The notes: generated by a model from the letters alone, not told the origin. Shown: positions 15,925-24,808, counted from the first letter of the stretch. The stretch is DNA of 64,000 bases from Psychrobacillus insolitus (GCF_003254155.1 NZ_QKZI01000001.1:620001-684000), one strand, 5' to 3'. Numbers and translations: made by a program.

Positions 15925-16875
15925 TTAAGCTTCAATTGTTATCTTGTTTAACTCTTTATCTTGAATACTGTCTCCCCAGTATGTGTTGCCAAGAGGACGT
16001 TCTGCTTCTAACCATTCAATAGGCTCCCAATCCGGTTCAAAAATTAAATATCCTCCACTAAATAATTCCACACGGCATCCACTTCCTGGATCCATAACAT
16101 AGAGATACATTGCTTGTGTTATTCCATGTTTCCCTGGACCTACAAATTCCAGATTATGCTCTCTCAAAATATCTGCTGCACGTAAAATGTCTTGAGAATC
16201 ATCAGTCCAATAAGATAAATGATGTAAACGAGCTGGTGTTGGTAAATCTGGCTTTATCACAAGTGCTACATCATGTACAAGTGGTGTAACACTCATCCAA
16301 CCAGCAATTACATCTCCATTATCTCCTCTTAAAAACTCACGCATTTTAAATCCAAGAACATTTTCTAAAAAGTCATAAGCCTCAGCTGAATCATTTGAGG
16401 AATGAATATTTACATGGTCAAATCTTCGAGGTGAAATACCCTTTGCCCAAGATTTATACGTTTGGTTCTTTAATACAGAACGACGATGTTCCTCCACTTC
16501 TGGACGTGTAATATCATAATACAATTCAAATGTATGTCCACTAGGTAAAGGGAAACGAATAGCTTCACCGATTCCTGGTGTTTCCCATGCTTTAATTTGT
16601 TCTACTTCAATTCCACCATCTTCTAACAATTGTTTAAATTCCAAAACATGTTCAGGTGCCTTTGTTCTAAAACCGATATGTCGGACATATCCACGATCTC
16701 CTTGTTCTAAAGAGAGCGTATGGTGTTGAAAGTCCCCCCATGCTCGTAAATAATGTACCCCATTAATTTCAGTAGTTTCTTCTAAACCAATAACCTCTTT
16801 AAAAAACCATAGTGATTTTTCTAAATCTGAAGTTACTAAAGACAAATATCCTAATTTTGCTATTTCTGGTTTCAT
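15925..16875 (-). CDS. Extradiol ring-cleavage dioxygenase (catechol 2,3-dioxygenase type)
   Basis: A 316-residue, two-module VOC-fold dioxygenase of normal length. The metal ligands fall in the C-terminal module: His154 (RFDHVNIHS), His219 (LHHLSYW) and Glu270 (CRVELFSGGY). Active-site His201 and His250 and Tyr257 are also at the expected positions. It cleaves a catechol next to one hydroxyl using Fe(II) or Mn(II) and O2. GGGAGG precedes the ATG. It is the first gene of the minus-strand operon (dioxygenase, hydrolase, flavoprotein, DctP, DctQ, DctM) and diverges from the monooxygenase gene at 17286 that could supply its catechol. Confidence 0.88.
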   Translation of the reverse strand: MKPEIAKLGYLSLVTSDLEKSLWFFKEVIGLEETTEINGVHYLRAWGDFQHHTLSLEQGDRGYVRHIGFRTKAPEHVLEFKQLLEDGGIEVEQIKAWETPGIGEAIRFPLPSGHTFELYYDITRPEVEEHRRSVLKNQTYKSWAKGISPRRFDHVNIHSSNDSAEAYDFLENVLGFKMREFLRGDNGDVIAGWMSVTPLVHDVALVIKPDLPTPARLHHLSYWTDDSQDILRAADILREHNLEFVGPGKHGITQAMYLYVMDPGSGCRVELFSGGYLIFEPDWEPIEWLEAERPLGNTYWGDSIQDKELNKITIEA

Positions 16876-17285
16876 GAACAGTTCCTCCCATTTTTTCGTT
16901 CTGTACTAATTCATATTGTAAGAAATTTCAAAAAATTTTACTAGATAAAAAACCCTTGAAATCTCTTTAGAAAATCCAATAAAAATATACACATTTCAAT
17001 AATTGACTTACATATCCTATCTCGTTATATCTTTCATGTTAAGGGAATTTACTGTCACTTTCACGTATCTGATTTCCTCACTTATCCTTCTACTTCCATT
17101 GTTTAGACAAACTAGCCCCCTTCTATTAGATAGGTGGCACACGCGTCACCTTTATAAGTCTCAAATTAAAAACTAGTAATTATTATTTAAATTCATACAA
17201 GTTTTCAAATGCTTTTTATCGTTACAATATTTCAAATAATTAGATAAATTTAAATTAGTTAAAAAAAGAGTGGAGGAGTTTTAAT
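16876..17285. promoter_or_regulatory. Divergent control region of the catabolic locus
   Basis: The region separates the minus-strand dioxygenase operon from the plus-strand monooxygenase. A plausible plus-strand promoter is TTACAA, 17 bases, TAAATT near 17222-17250. AGGTGGCACACGCGTCACCT at 17132-17151 is an imperfect dyad (AGGTG/CACCT ends) and a candidate operator. No regulator gene adjoins either operon, so control must come from elsewhere. The promoter and operator calls are weak. Confidence 0.35.
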
Positions 17286-18482
17286 ATGAATAAGGTCTTA
17301 CAAAAAGAAGTAGATATAGTAGAAAAAGCTAGAAGTCTTGTAAGTGGTTTAAGAGAAAGAGCAAATGAGACGGAAAAGATAAGACAAATTCCAGAAGCTT
17401 CTATGCAAGAATTTAAAGACGCTGGATTGTTTAAAATGCTTCGACCAAAACGATATGGCGGTCAAGAAGTAAGCATGCGTACTTATAGCGAAGTAATTGT
17501 AGAGATTTCCAGAGGCTGTGGTTCAAGTGGTTGGATCGTTGCCTTATGCGCCATTCGCGAACTTATGGTAGCGCAATCATTTTCAGAAAAAACGCATAAA
17601 GAAATTTTTGATGGAAAAGAAGATAGCGTACTATTTGCAGGAGTGTATGAGCCACGTCAATGTATTGCGAAAAAAGTGGATGGTGGATATTTGATAGAAG
17701 AAGGTTTTTGGATGTTTTGCTCAGGTTCTTTACATGCAACATGGGGTTACTTCGGTATGCCTATCATCGATGATGAAGGAAATCTTGTTGATCAAATATT
17801 AATGACTTTACCTTTTGATGAGTTAGAAATAATGGATGACTGGCATGTATTAGGATTAAAAGGAACTGGTAGTAACAGTGTGAAAATGCATAATACCTTT
17901 ATTCCTGACCATCGCTGTACTTCTTTCGTTGAAGCACTAGATGGAAACTTTGAATCTACACATTTACGTGATATTCCACTATATCATACAGCTTTATTTC
18001 CATCACTAATCCTATCATTGGGACTTCCAGCTTTAGGTCTTGTCAAATATGCGTTAGAATTTTTTAGAGAAACTTTGCCAAATCGTCGTGCTGTACACAT
18101 GGGTGTTGATTTTATCAAAGATGCAGCAAGTACACATGCAACTTTGGCATCAGCCTCATTAAAAATTGATACGGCTCAAATGCATTTTTATCGAGTAGCC
18201 GATGAATTAGACCGCTGGGCAAGCGAAAAAAAATATATGGATCGACATGAACGTGTTAAGACATTAGCTGATATTGGATATGCAAATGAAGTGTTAAAAG
18301 AGGCGCTCGATTTAATCTTAGAAGCAAGTGGATCTGGATATGTATACGATGGGCATCCCCTTCAACGTATCTATAGAGACTTTTCAACTTTACACTCACA
18401 TCGTTCCCTATCACCTATCATTACAAAAGAAAACTATGGCCGTGTACTAGCTGGATTAGAATCTAATGCTGTCCGCTACTAA
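17286..18482 (+). CDS. Flavin-dependent aromatic monooxygenase, acyl-CoA dehydrogenase fold (HsaA-like)
   Basis: A 398-residue protein of the group D flavin monooxygenases (acyl-CoA dehydrogenase fold), such as HsaA and the C2 component of 4-hydroxyphenylacetate hydroxylase. Visible features are RQIPEASMQEFKDAGLFKML near the start, GCGSSGWIVAL, DDWHVLGLKGTGSNSVKM in the middle and the C-terminal LEASGSGYVYDGHPLQRIYR. Such enzymes hydroxylate a phenol to a catechol using reduced FMN from a separate reductase; no reductase gene is in this window. GGAGG lies nine bases before the ATG. The divergent extradiol dioxygenase would accept its product. Confidence 0.8.
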   Translation: MNKVLQKEVDIVEKARSLVSGLRERANETEKIRQIPEASMQEFKDAGLFKMLRPKRYGGQEVSMRTYSEVIVEISRGCGSSGWIVALCAIRELMVAQSFSEKTHKEIFDGKEDSVLFAGVYEPRQCIAKKVDGGYLIEEGFWMFCSGSLHATWGYFGMPIIDDEGNLVDQILMTLPFDELEIMDDWHVLGLKGTGSNSVKMHNTFIPDHRCTSFVEALDGNFESTHLRDIPLYHTALFPSLILSLGLPALGLVKYALEFFRETLPNRRAVHMGVDFIKDAASTHATLASASLKIDTAQMHFYRVADELDRWASEKKYMDRHERVKTLADIGYANEVLKEALDLILEASGSGYVYDGHPLQRIYRDFSTLHSHRSLSPIITKENYGRVLAGLESNAVRY

Positions 18483-18509
18483 GGAAACATCATATTAATT
18501 AATTGAATA

Positions 18510-18579
18510 GAGTAGGCGCATGAAAATTATTTCATGCTCTTCTCACAGATCCGTCCGTGCGGGTCATCATATACGGCTC
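18510..18579 (-). mobile_element. Group II intron 3' remnant (domain V and VI)
   Basis: On the minus strand, bases 18579-18548 read GAGCCGTATATGATGACC then CGCACGGACGGATC, which fits group II intron domain V (GAGCCGU...ACGGUUC) with one changed base at the closing helix. Directly after it, 18537-18518 form a hairpin CATGAAA/TTTCATG where domain VI should lie. No reverse transcriptase is present, so this is a dead end-fragment. A 9-bp hairpin at 18578-18608 lies on the domain IV side. Confidence 0.55.
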
Positions 18580-18608
18580 CTCCATTTTGTCATTCTAAGA
18601 TGGAGGAG

Positions 18609-18878
18609 TTTACCTTGTCAGTTTTTTCTTCTAAACTCCTTATAGATCTTTTTTACTTTGCACCAACTCCTCAATTAAATCATCTGTAATCTTCGCCTAA
18701 TCCACTAATCCAACTTTATGTATAAAACCTTGCGAAAATCGATTCCAAAGTACCTTCCACAACCAATTAGTTCTGTATTAAGCCGTTGCCCTTACTTAAT
18801 AAGTCCTTCAAAATTTTGAAGATAACCCTTTTATAATTTTGTATTGCTCAAATCATTAAAAATGATAAACTTAAGAAA
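18609..18878. other. Decayed sequence between the intron remnant and sulP
   Basis: There is no intact gene. On the minus strand, around 18650-18780, a stretch reads NWLWKVLWNRFSQGFIHKVG and, after one stop, AKITDDLIEELVQSKKDL. It looks like a former coding sequence but I do not recognise the family. Nothing else is visible. Confidence 0.3.
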
Positions 18879-18923
18879 TTGTTATCGATTAATAGAATAA
18901 AACTAAATGAGGTGTACCAAGAA

Positions 18924-20387
18924 GTGTTAGAAAGAATGAAAAAAGAATGGTTCTCTAATGTGAGAGCAGATATCCTTGCAGGTGCAGTTGTGGCTTTAGC
19001 CCTTATACCTGAGGCTATTGCATTCTCCATCATTGCAGGAGTGGATCCTATGGTAGGTTTATATGCTTCCTTCATCATTGCAGTAACCATTTCTTTTGTA
19101 GGTGGAAGACCAGGAATGATTTCAGCAGCAACAGGGGCAATGGCGCTATTAATGGTTCCGCTCGTAAAAGAGCACGGACTAGATTATTTGCTTGCAGCAA
19201 CTATTTTGACAGGGATTATTCAAATATTGTTTGGTGTATTTAAAATTGCTAAACTGATGAAATTTATTCCCCGTGCAGTCATGATTGGTTTTGTTAACTC
19301 GTTGGCAATCTTAGTATTCATGGCTCAAGTGCCACATATTCTAGGTGAATCCATGGTTACATATTTGTTTGTATTAATTACCTTAGTTATTGTGTATATG
19401 CTCCCTCGTTTTGTAAAAACAATACCCGCTCCACTAATTGCTATTATTGCTTTAACAGCAGTTACGCTATACGCTGGAATTGATATGAAAGTTGTCGGAG
19501 ATTTAGGTGGTATTACTCGTTCATTACCCGATTTCTTTATACCGAACGTACCTTTTAACTTAGAAATGCTTGCTATTATTTTCCCTTATTCCATTGCATT
19601 AGCTATCGTTGGTTTAATGGAATCCTTACTGACTGCATCTATTGTAGATGATATGACTGGAACAGATAGCAATAAAAACAAAGAGTCTAAAGGACAAGGT
19701 ATGGCAAATATTATTACTGGATTCTTCGGTGGTATGGCTGGTTGTGCAATGATTGGCCAATCTGTGATCAATGTAAAATCAGGTGGACGTGGAAGACTCT
19801 CTACTTTTGTCGCAGGATTATTTTTAATCTTATTAATTATTATTTTTGGTAATTTAGTTGTACAAATTCCAATGCCAGTTTTAGTAGGTATTATGATTAT
19901 GGTTTGTATTGGGACATTTGATTGGTCTTCTTTTACATATTTAAGAAAAGCTCCTCGAACTGATGCATTCGTCATGCTAGCGACGGTCATTATTGTTGTT
20001 GCTACTCATGACTTATCCAAAGGTGTGATTGCCGGGGTTATACTTAGCACCATTTTTTTTGTTGCTAAAATTGCGAAAATCAACATAACGGAAAAAGTCA
20101 TAAATAGCAACATACACTTTGACATAGAAGGGCAACTATTTTTTGCCTCTGTAGAGGATTTCATTGATGCATTTGACTTTACTGTCATAGAAAAAAATAT
20201 TGTCATCAACTTCTCCGAGTCACATATTTGGGATGATTCTGCCGTTGGTGCGATTGACAAAGTCATTATGAAGTACCGTGAAAATAACAATAGCGTCATG
20301 ATAGAAGGATTGGATTCAACTAGTAAGAAACTAGTTGAAAAACTAACTATTTATCCCGCATTAACGGGCAGTAAGACTTCCACTTAA
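18924..20387 (+). CDS. SulP family anion transporter with STAS domain
   Basis: A 487-residue protein. The N-terminal [20 protein letters not shown] and [20 protein letters not shown] are diagnostic of SulP (SLC26) transporters, which carry sulfate, bicarbonate or related anions. Ten or more membrane segments run to about residue 380, followed by a cytoplasmic STAS domain ([18 protein letters not shown]). The start is GTG at 18924 with GAGGTG nine bases upstream; an upstream in-frame TTG lacks a site. A universal stress protein gene follows, a common pairing for bicarbonate-type SulP proteins. Substrate is not determined. Confidence 0.88.
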   Translation: MLERMKKEWFSNVRADILAGAVVALALIPEAIAFSIIAGVDPMVGLYASFIIAVTISFVGGRPGMISAATGAMALLMVPLVKEHGLDYLLAATILTGIIQILFGVFKIAKLMKFIPRAVMIGFVNSLAILVFMAQVPHILGESMVTYLFVLITLVIVYMLPRFVKTIPAPLIAIIALTAVTLYAGIDMKVVGDLGGITRSLPDFFIPNVPFNLEMLAIIFPYSIALAIVGLMESLLTASIVDDMTGTDSNKNKESKGQGMANIITGFFGGMAGCAMIGQSVINVKSGGRGRLSTFVAGLFLILLIIIFGNLVVQIPMPVLVGIMIMVCIGTFDWSSFTYLRKAPRTDAFVMLATVIIVVATHDLSKGVIAGVILSTIFFVAKIAKINITEKVINSNIHFDIEGQLFFASVEDFIDAFDFTVIEKNIVINFSESHIWDDSAVGAIDKVIMKYRENNNSVMIEGLDSTSKKLVEKLTIYPALTGSKTST

Positions 20388-20458
20388 ACGCTTGGCCAAA
20401 GCACCAATGCGTAAGTGGGAGATCAACTGCCCATAAACGCCCAAATGGTTCAACTAAC

Positions 20459-20491
20459 AATCAGTGGGGATGGAGAAAATCCCCACTGATT
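20459..20491 (+). terminator. Terminator-like hairpin after sulP
   Basis: AATCAGTGGGGA / TCCCCACTGATT with a short loop, 72 bases after the stop. It is followed by GAAGTTTCACTTTTT, so the T run is displaced. Partial read-through to the stress gene is possible. Confidence 0.6.
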
Positions 20492-20556
20492 GAAGTTTCA
20501 CTTTTTCAGCATTCAAACATAATATGAAGGAATTAGTCCTGGAGGTGTTCTTAAAT

Positions 20557-20976
20557 ATGTATGAAAAGTTATTATTAGCTGTTGATGGCTCAGAAAACTC
20601 GCTAAGAGCCGCAAATGAAGCGGTGAAAATTGCATCGTTGAATCATCAATGTCAGATTGAGATTGTTTATGTAGTAGATTACTCAAAATCTAAAAATGAT
20701 ATCCTTCACGCTCAAGGAAAAGAAGAACTTGAATTTTCGCGTCGTAAAAAACTAACTCCAGTGGAAGAATTATTTTCATCAAAAAATATCACATACAAGG
20801 TGAGTATTTTACGTGGGGAACCGGGTCCGACAATTATTACGTATGTAAATGCAAATGGCTATGACTTAGTAATCATTGGCTCAAGAGGATTAAATTCTTT
20901 ACAAGAAATGGTATTAGGAAGCGTCAGTCATAAAATTGTAAAAAGAGTCAACTGTCCAGTACTAATCGTAAAATAA
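20557..20976 (+). CDS. Universal stress protein, UspA family
   Basis: A 139-residue single-domain Usp. The start MYEKLLLAVDGSENSLRAAN carries the ATP-site Asp, and GSRGLNSLQEMVLGSVSHKI is the G-2x-G-9x-G-S nucleotide-binding motif, so ATP binding is likely. I chose the ATG at 20557 because GGAGGT lies ten bases before it. It follows sulP by 170 bases with a hairpin between, and probably responds to the same conditions. Cytoplasmic; its regulatory target is unknown. Confidence 0.88.
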   Translation: MYEKLLLAVDGSENSLRAANEAVKIASLNHQCQIEIVYVVDYSKSKNDILHAQGKEELEFSRRKKLTPVEELFSSKNITYKVSILRGEPGPTIITYVNANGYDLVIIGSRGLNSLQEMVLGSVSHKIVKRVNCPVLIVK

Positions 20977-20985
20977 GGAATTAAT

Positions 20986-21022
20986 AAAACCCTGACCATT
21001 TCAGTTGAAGTGGCAGGGTTTT
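20986..21022. terminator. Bidirectional terminator after usp
   Basis: AAAACCCTG...CAGGGTTTT with an imperfect inner stem. It separates usp from the convergent 57-residue gene. Confidence 0.75.
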
Positions 21023-21033
21023 ATTATATACTT

Positions 21034-21207
21034 TTATTGTAAATTATCGTAATCTTCACTCCCATTCATATTTTTCGCAATTTGATTATACGAATTTAAT
21101 TGATCTCTTGATAATTGTCTTACAAATAAATGAATATTCATCGATTCCATCCCGTATTCTTCACACGCTTGTCTATATCGTTCATAACCTTCTTGATACA
21201 TTTTCAT
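21034..21207 (-). CDS. Small charged protein of 57 residues, function unknown
   Basis: The protein starts MKMYQEGYERYRQACEEYGM and ends GSEDYDNLQ. It is soluble, rich in Tyr, Glu, Gln and Asn, with a single Cys near residue 15 and probably two helices. The ATG follows GAGGAAGAGA. A consensus promoter (21254-21282) and a palindrome (21224-21235) stand just upstream, so it is a real, separately controlled gene. I do not recognise the family. Confidence 0.65.
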   Translation of the reverse strand: MKMYQEGYERYRQACEEYGMESMNIHLFVRQLSRDQLNSYNQIAKNMNGSEDYDNLQ

Positions 21208-21223
21208 ATTGTCTCTTCCTCTC

Positions 21224-21235
21224 TGTTATATAACA
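21224..21235. promoter_or_regulatory. Operator-like palindrome TGTTATATAACA
   Basis: A perfect 12-bp dyad between the promoter and the ribosome binding site of the 57-residue gene. A related half, ATATATAACA, recurs within the promoter at about 21256-21264. It is a candidate repressor site for this gene. Confidence 0.45.
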
Positions 21236-21253
21236 ATTATTTATTATTAATAT

Positions 21254-21282
21254 AATATATAACAGCAGAGAGTATCTGTCAA
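21254..21282 (-). promoter_or_regulatory. Sigma-A promoter of the 57-residue gene
   Basis: On the minus strand TTGACA (21282-21277), 17 bases, TATATT (21259-21254). Near consensus and well placed. Confidence 0.75.
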
Positions 21283-21300
21283 TCATTTATGTAAAATAAA

Positions 21301-21333
21301 AAACTATCGCCTATGAGGTTCAGGCAATAGTTT
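21301..21333 (-). terminator. Terminator of the yitT-like gene
   Basis: AAACTATTGCCT...AGGCGATAGTTT read on the minus strand, then TTTTATTTTA. It begins ten bases after the stop codon. Confidence 0.75.
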
Positions 21334-21342
21334 ATTAAATGT

Positions 21343-22152
21343 TTAGATATTCCGAGCAAAGTTACCGTCTACTTCTACCGTTTCCATAATATTGATAAAA
21401 GCTGCTGTATCATGCTTACGAACAATGTTCTTAATTATCATTGTTTCATATCGCGTAACGACCATCATTAAAATATACTTTTTCTCTAATGTAAAGCCGC
21501 CATAACCTTCTGTTATAGTCACGCCGCGGTAAATCGTACTAAGCAGTTCACTGCGGATTTTTTCTCCTTCAGTAGTAACAATTTGCATCGTTAATTTTTC
21601 ATGGTTTGTATAAATCGTATCTATCACTTTTCCAGTTAAATAAATAGACAATAGTGTATATAGCGCTATTTCCCAATTAAAGACTGCTCCTGATATTAAA
21701 ACAATGACAGTATTCATACCAGTTAAAAGAAGGCCTACACTAATACTACTCGTTCGAGAAATAATGATAGCTATAATATCCATCCCACCAGATGTTCCTG
21801 AATACTTTAAGATTAGCCCAATTCCAATGCCACCAATAATTCCACCAAATATACATGAAAGTAAAACATTCTCAGTCACAGGCTCTGATGGTAGTATAAA
21901 TAAGAAAAAGGATAATGAAATTACACAAATAAGTGTATTAACCGTTATTTTTTTCCCAAGTTTATAATAACCTAATACTAACAATGGAATATTTAAAACT
22001 AAATTTAATATACCTGTATCAAATGGTGTTAATATGCCAAGTAAAATGGCAATCCCACTAATCCCGCTGCTCAAAATTTCGTGTGGAACGAGGAAAAAGT
22101 TAAAAGCAAATGCAATAATTAAAGAACTAAAGACAACGAGTAAATTTTTCAA
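21343..22152 (-). CDS. YitT family membrane protein (DUF161 plus DUF2179)
   Basis: About 269 residues. Five to six membrane helices (NLLVVFSSLIIAFAFNFFLV, GISGIAILLGILTPFDTGIL and others) are followed by a cytoplasmic C-terminal domain of the DUF2179 type (LTMQIVTTEGEKIRSELLST, RGVTITEGYGGFTLEKKYIL). YitT-family proteins are common in Bacillales and of uncertain function, possibly transport. I favour the TTG at 22152 because GGGAGGT lies ten bases upstream; a GTG at 22215 would add 21 residues without a good site. Monocistronic. Confidence 0.85.
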   Translation of the reverse strand: MKNLLVVFSSLIIAFAFNFFLVPHEILSSGISGIAILLGILTPFDTGILNLVLNIPLLVLGYYKLGKKITVNTLICVISLSFFLFILPSEPVTENVLLSCIFGGIIGGIGIGLILKYSGTSGGMDIIAIIISRTSSISVGLLLTGMNTVIVLISGAVFNWEIALYTLLSIYLTGKVIDTIYTNHEKLTMQIVTTEGEKIRSELLSTIYRGVTITEGYGGFTLEKKYILMMVVTRYETMIIKNIVRKHDTAAFINIMETVEVDGNFARNI

Positions 22153-22296
22153 AAAAGAATAGACCTCCCGTACACGTGAAAAACCTCGCCCTATAATCCC
22201 GACGAGTAATCGCACTCGTATCTTTTTAAATTATATTGAATGAAGTTAATTTAACAAAGATACAAATAGGTGTCAACTAGTTCTGAATTAATAACA

Positions 22297-23100
22297 CTAT
22301 TTAGATTTTTCTACCAAAATTTTCCCGTTATCCGTTTTTAACTTAATCAAGATATCTCCGTCTCCGAAAACTGTTTGTGACTTATTTTCACCAAAAATAT
22401 CTACCTTACCTAAATTGACATTTGCTTCAATCGTAGCATTTGTTGGTTCTTTTTCTGTCTGTATTTCAATAAGACCATTATCCGTTTTCAAATCAATCGA
22501 TTTTTCCATTTTTTTTGTAGTTACTTTAATACGCCCATTGTCAGTTTCTCCTTGCAATGTACCTTCTACATTTTTTAAGATAATTTGACCGTTATCAGAT
22601 GAAGCTTGAACGGTTTTTGCATCGATATTTTTCAGTTCAATTGACCCGTTATCCGTTTCTACATCGACATCTTTCACTTGTAAGTTAGTAGCTATTATTC
22701 GACCATTATCAAGCTCTGCCTTCAGTTGACTATATTCTTTCTTAGGCACATGTACAGTCAGTTTTATATCCTTCGACAGAAAACCAATTTGTATAAAGTT
22801 CCATCTCTTCTCTGTAAACTCAACTTGAAGTGTATCCCCTACGACATTTACATGAAAGTTGTAATTTGACTTTTTCTTCATTTTCCCTTTGATCTCTACT
22901 TTTGTTTCTTGGCTTTTAATAGGTAAAATCTCAACAGAAGCATTATCAGATAAAATATCAATATTTTGGTAAGAATTATCCTCAATTACTATCTCATCTG
23001 ATTTATTTACCAATCTGTCTCTCATATCCAAGACAATACTAATTGCTGCTCCAGCTACTAATACAAATATACATATGACTGCAATTTTTTTATAATCCAT
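22297..23100 (-). CDS. DUF4097 family membrane-anchored beta-repeat protein
   Basis: A 267-residue protein with one N-terminal anchor helix (KIAVICIFVLVAGAAISIVL) and a long exported domain. The domain is a run of short beta repeats, each with DNG followed by a hydrophobic strand: DNGRIIA, DNGSIEL, DNGQIIL, DNGRIKV, DNGLIEI, DNGKILV. This is the DUF4097 fold, a right-handed beta-helix-like adhesin or sensor domain of unknown function. Aspartate-asparagine-glycine turns could bind calcium, but that is speculation. AAGGAGG precedes the ATG. It stands alone with no obvious partner. Confidence 0.82.
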   Translation of the reverse strand: MDYKKIAVICIFVLVAGAAISIVLDMRDRLVNKSDEIVIEDNSYQNIDILSDNASVEILPIKSQETKVEIKGKMKKKSNYNFHVNVVGDTLQVEFTEKRWNFIQIGFLSKDIKLTVHVPKKEYSQLKAELDNGRIIATNLQVKDVDVETDNGSIELKNIDAKTVQASSDNGQIILKNVEGTLQGETDNGRIKVTTKKMEKSIDLKTDNGLIEIQTEKEPTNATIEANVNLGKVDIFGENKSQTVFGDGDILIKLKTDNGKILVEKSK

Positions 23101-23272
23101 TTACTTTTGCCCTCCTTCTTTCTTGGTACCTATCATTATAAATTTCTATTAAAACCTTCCATAAGGTCTGGAGAAGTGAATTCAACTAAGCCTTAGGTCG
23201 TATAATCCCACTTTCCCACAACTTGAGTTTGACAAATCAAATACAATTCTCCTTTTATAGTAATATATCAGT

Positions 23273-23281
23273 TGGTATAAT
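23273..23281 (+). promoter_or_regulatory. Extended -10 promoter of the MFS gene
   Basis: TGGTATAAT is an extended -10 element about 110 bases before the start codon. The -35 region is weak; a TTGACA at 23229-23234 is too far upstream for this -10. Confidence 0.45.
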
Positions 23282-23392
23282 TTAGAAGATGTGATATTAT
23301 AAATATCTACAAAAAGTGGAAGGAAAGAACAAATCATTCGCAAAATTTATTAAAATATGGTCGATTAAGTAATTTATTGGAGGAAACTTTAC

Positions 23393-24808
23393 ATGTCATC
23401 AATTCCAGCAGAGCAACACAATCAAGTCTTTAAAACGACCCCTATCCTAATTTCTTTTTTAATTGCAGGGTTTATTGGACTATTTAGTGAGACAGCTTTA
23501 AATATGGCACTCGGAGATTTAATACAAGTATTTAGTATTACTCCTTCCGATGTTCAATGGCTGACAACGGGTTATCTATTAACTTTGGGGATATTAGTAC
23601 CTGTATCGGGTCTCTTAATGCAGTGGTTTACTACTCGCCAATTATTTATTGCTTCATTAATATTTTCTATCGTTGGAACACTAATAGCAGCACTTGCACC
23701 AACTTTCGGTATATTATTAGCTTCACGTGTGGTTCAGGCAATTGGAACAGCCTTATTGTTACCTTTAATGTTTAATACAATTTTATTGATTTTCCCGATT
23801 CATAAAAGAGGAGCCACAATGGGCCTAATGGGATTAGTCATCATGTTTGCACCAGCTATCGGTCCTACTATTTCAGGAATTGTTATTGAGAATTTAAGCT
23901 GGCACTGGATCTTCTGGATCTGTTTACCTTTTCTTTTCTTTGCGTTATTCTTCGGGATCGCATATATGCAAAATGTATCTACTATTACCAAACCAAAAAT
24001 TGATATCTTCTCAATTATTTTTTCGACGATTGGTTTTGGTGGAATTGTGTATGGTTTTAGTAGTGCGGGAGAAAATGGTTGGGGTAGTACCATCGTTATT
24101 TCAACAATTGTTATCGGAATTATAGCACTCGTCTTATTCACTCTAAGACAGCTTAAAATGGAACAACCAATGATTAACTTAAGTGTCTTTAAATATCCTA
24201 TGTTTACTTTAGGCTTATTAAGCGTATTTATTACCTTTATGGTCATTTTGTCATCTATGATTCTATTACCATTATACTTACAAACTGGATTGGCCTTAAC
24301 AGCTGTTACTGCTGGACTTGTGTTACTACCTGGTGGAATATTAAATGGTTTTATGTCTCCAATTACTGGGCGTATTTTCGACAAATATGGACCAAGAGGG
24401 CTTGTTACACCTGGATTCATCATAATGATTATTATGTTATGGCTTCTGTCCAACGTCACAACAGAAACATCAATTATTATGGTAGTCATTATGCATACAT
24501 TTCTTATGATTGGTGTTTCTTTGGTAATGATGCCGGCTCAAACTAATGGGCTTAATCAGTTACCGAGACACTTGTATCCAGATGGAACCGCTATAATGAA
24601 TACATTACAACAAGTATCTGGTGCAATTGGTACCGCCATTGCCATAACCATCATGTCTGCTTCTCAGTCTACTTATTTAGAAACGGTATCAAATGCAACA
24701 GATCGCGCTGCATTAACAGCAGGCGTTCAAGATGCCTTCATTTTTGGTTTGATACTAGCAATTATTGGATTTATAATGTCCTTGTTTATCAGATCAGCAC
24801 GAGCATAA
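23393..24808 (+). CDS. MFS drug exporter, DHA2 family (EmrB/QacA/LmrB type)
   Basis: A 471-residue transporter with about 14 membrane segments, the count typical of DHA2. The motifs TPSDVQWLTTGYLLTLGILV (helix 2 start) and LLASRVVQAIGTALLLPLMF with KRGATMGLMGLVIMFAPAIGP (motif C) point to the EmrB/LmrB branch of proton-coupled drug exporters. TTGGAGGAAA precedes the ATG. It is monocistronic with a strong terminator; no TetR or MarR regulator sits next to it. Substrates cannot be read from sequence. Confidence 0.88.
   Translation: MSSIPAEQHNQVFKTTPILISFLIAGFIGLFSETALNMALGDLIQVFSITPSDVQWLTTGYLLTLGILVPVSGLLMQWFTTRQLFIASLIFSIVGTLIAALAPTFGILLASRVVQAIGTALLLPLMFNTILLIFPIHKRGATMGLMGLVIMFAPAIGPTISGIVIENLSWHWIFWICLPFLFFALFFGIAYMQNVSTITKPKIDIFSIIFSTIGFGGIVYGFSSAGENGWGSTIVISTIVIGIIALVLFTLRQLKMEQPMINLSVFKYPMFTLGLLSVFITFMVILSSMILLPLYLQTGLALTAVTAGLVLLPGGILNGFMSPITGRIFDKYGPRGLVTPGFIIMIIMLWLLSNVTTETSIIMVVIMHTFLMIGVSLVMMPAQTNGLNQLPRHLYPDGTAIMNTLQQVSGAIGTAIAITIMSASQSTYLETVSNATDRAALTAGVQDAFIFGLILAIIGFIMSLFIRSARA

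Noticed and set aside
12443-18482. A steroid degradation cluster (hsaACD plus kstD)
   Set aside because: The flavoprotein is TcuA-like rather than KstD-like, and no hsaB, hsaEFG, kshA or mce genes occur. Only the reaction logic is similar.
19586-19990. 134-codon open frame antisense to sulP
   Set aside because: It is a shadow frame; sulP has clear family motifs in the same bases.
23800-24489. Long open frame (229 codons) antisense to the DHA2 transporter
   Set aside because: It mirrors the third-position bias of the real gene, has no ribosome binding site and no recognisable domain.
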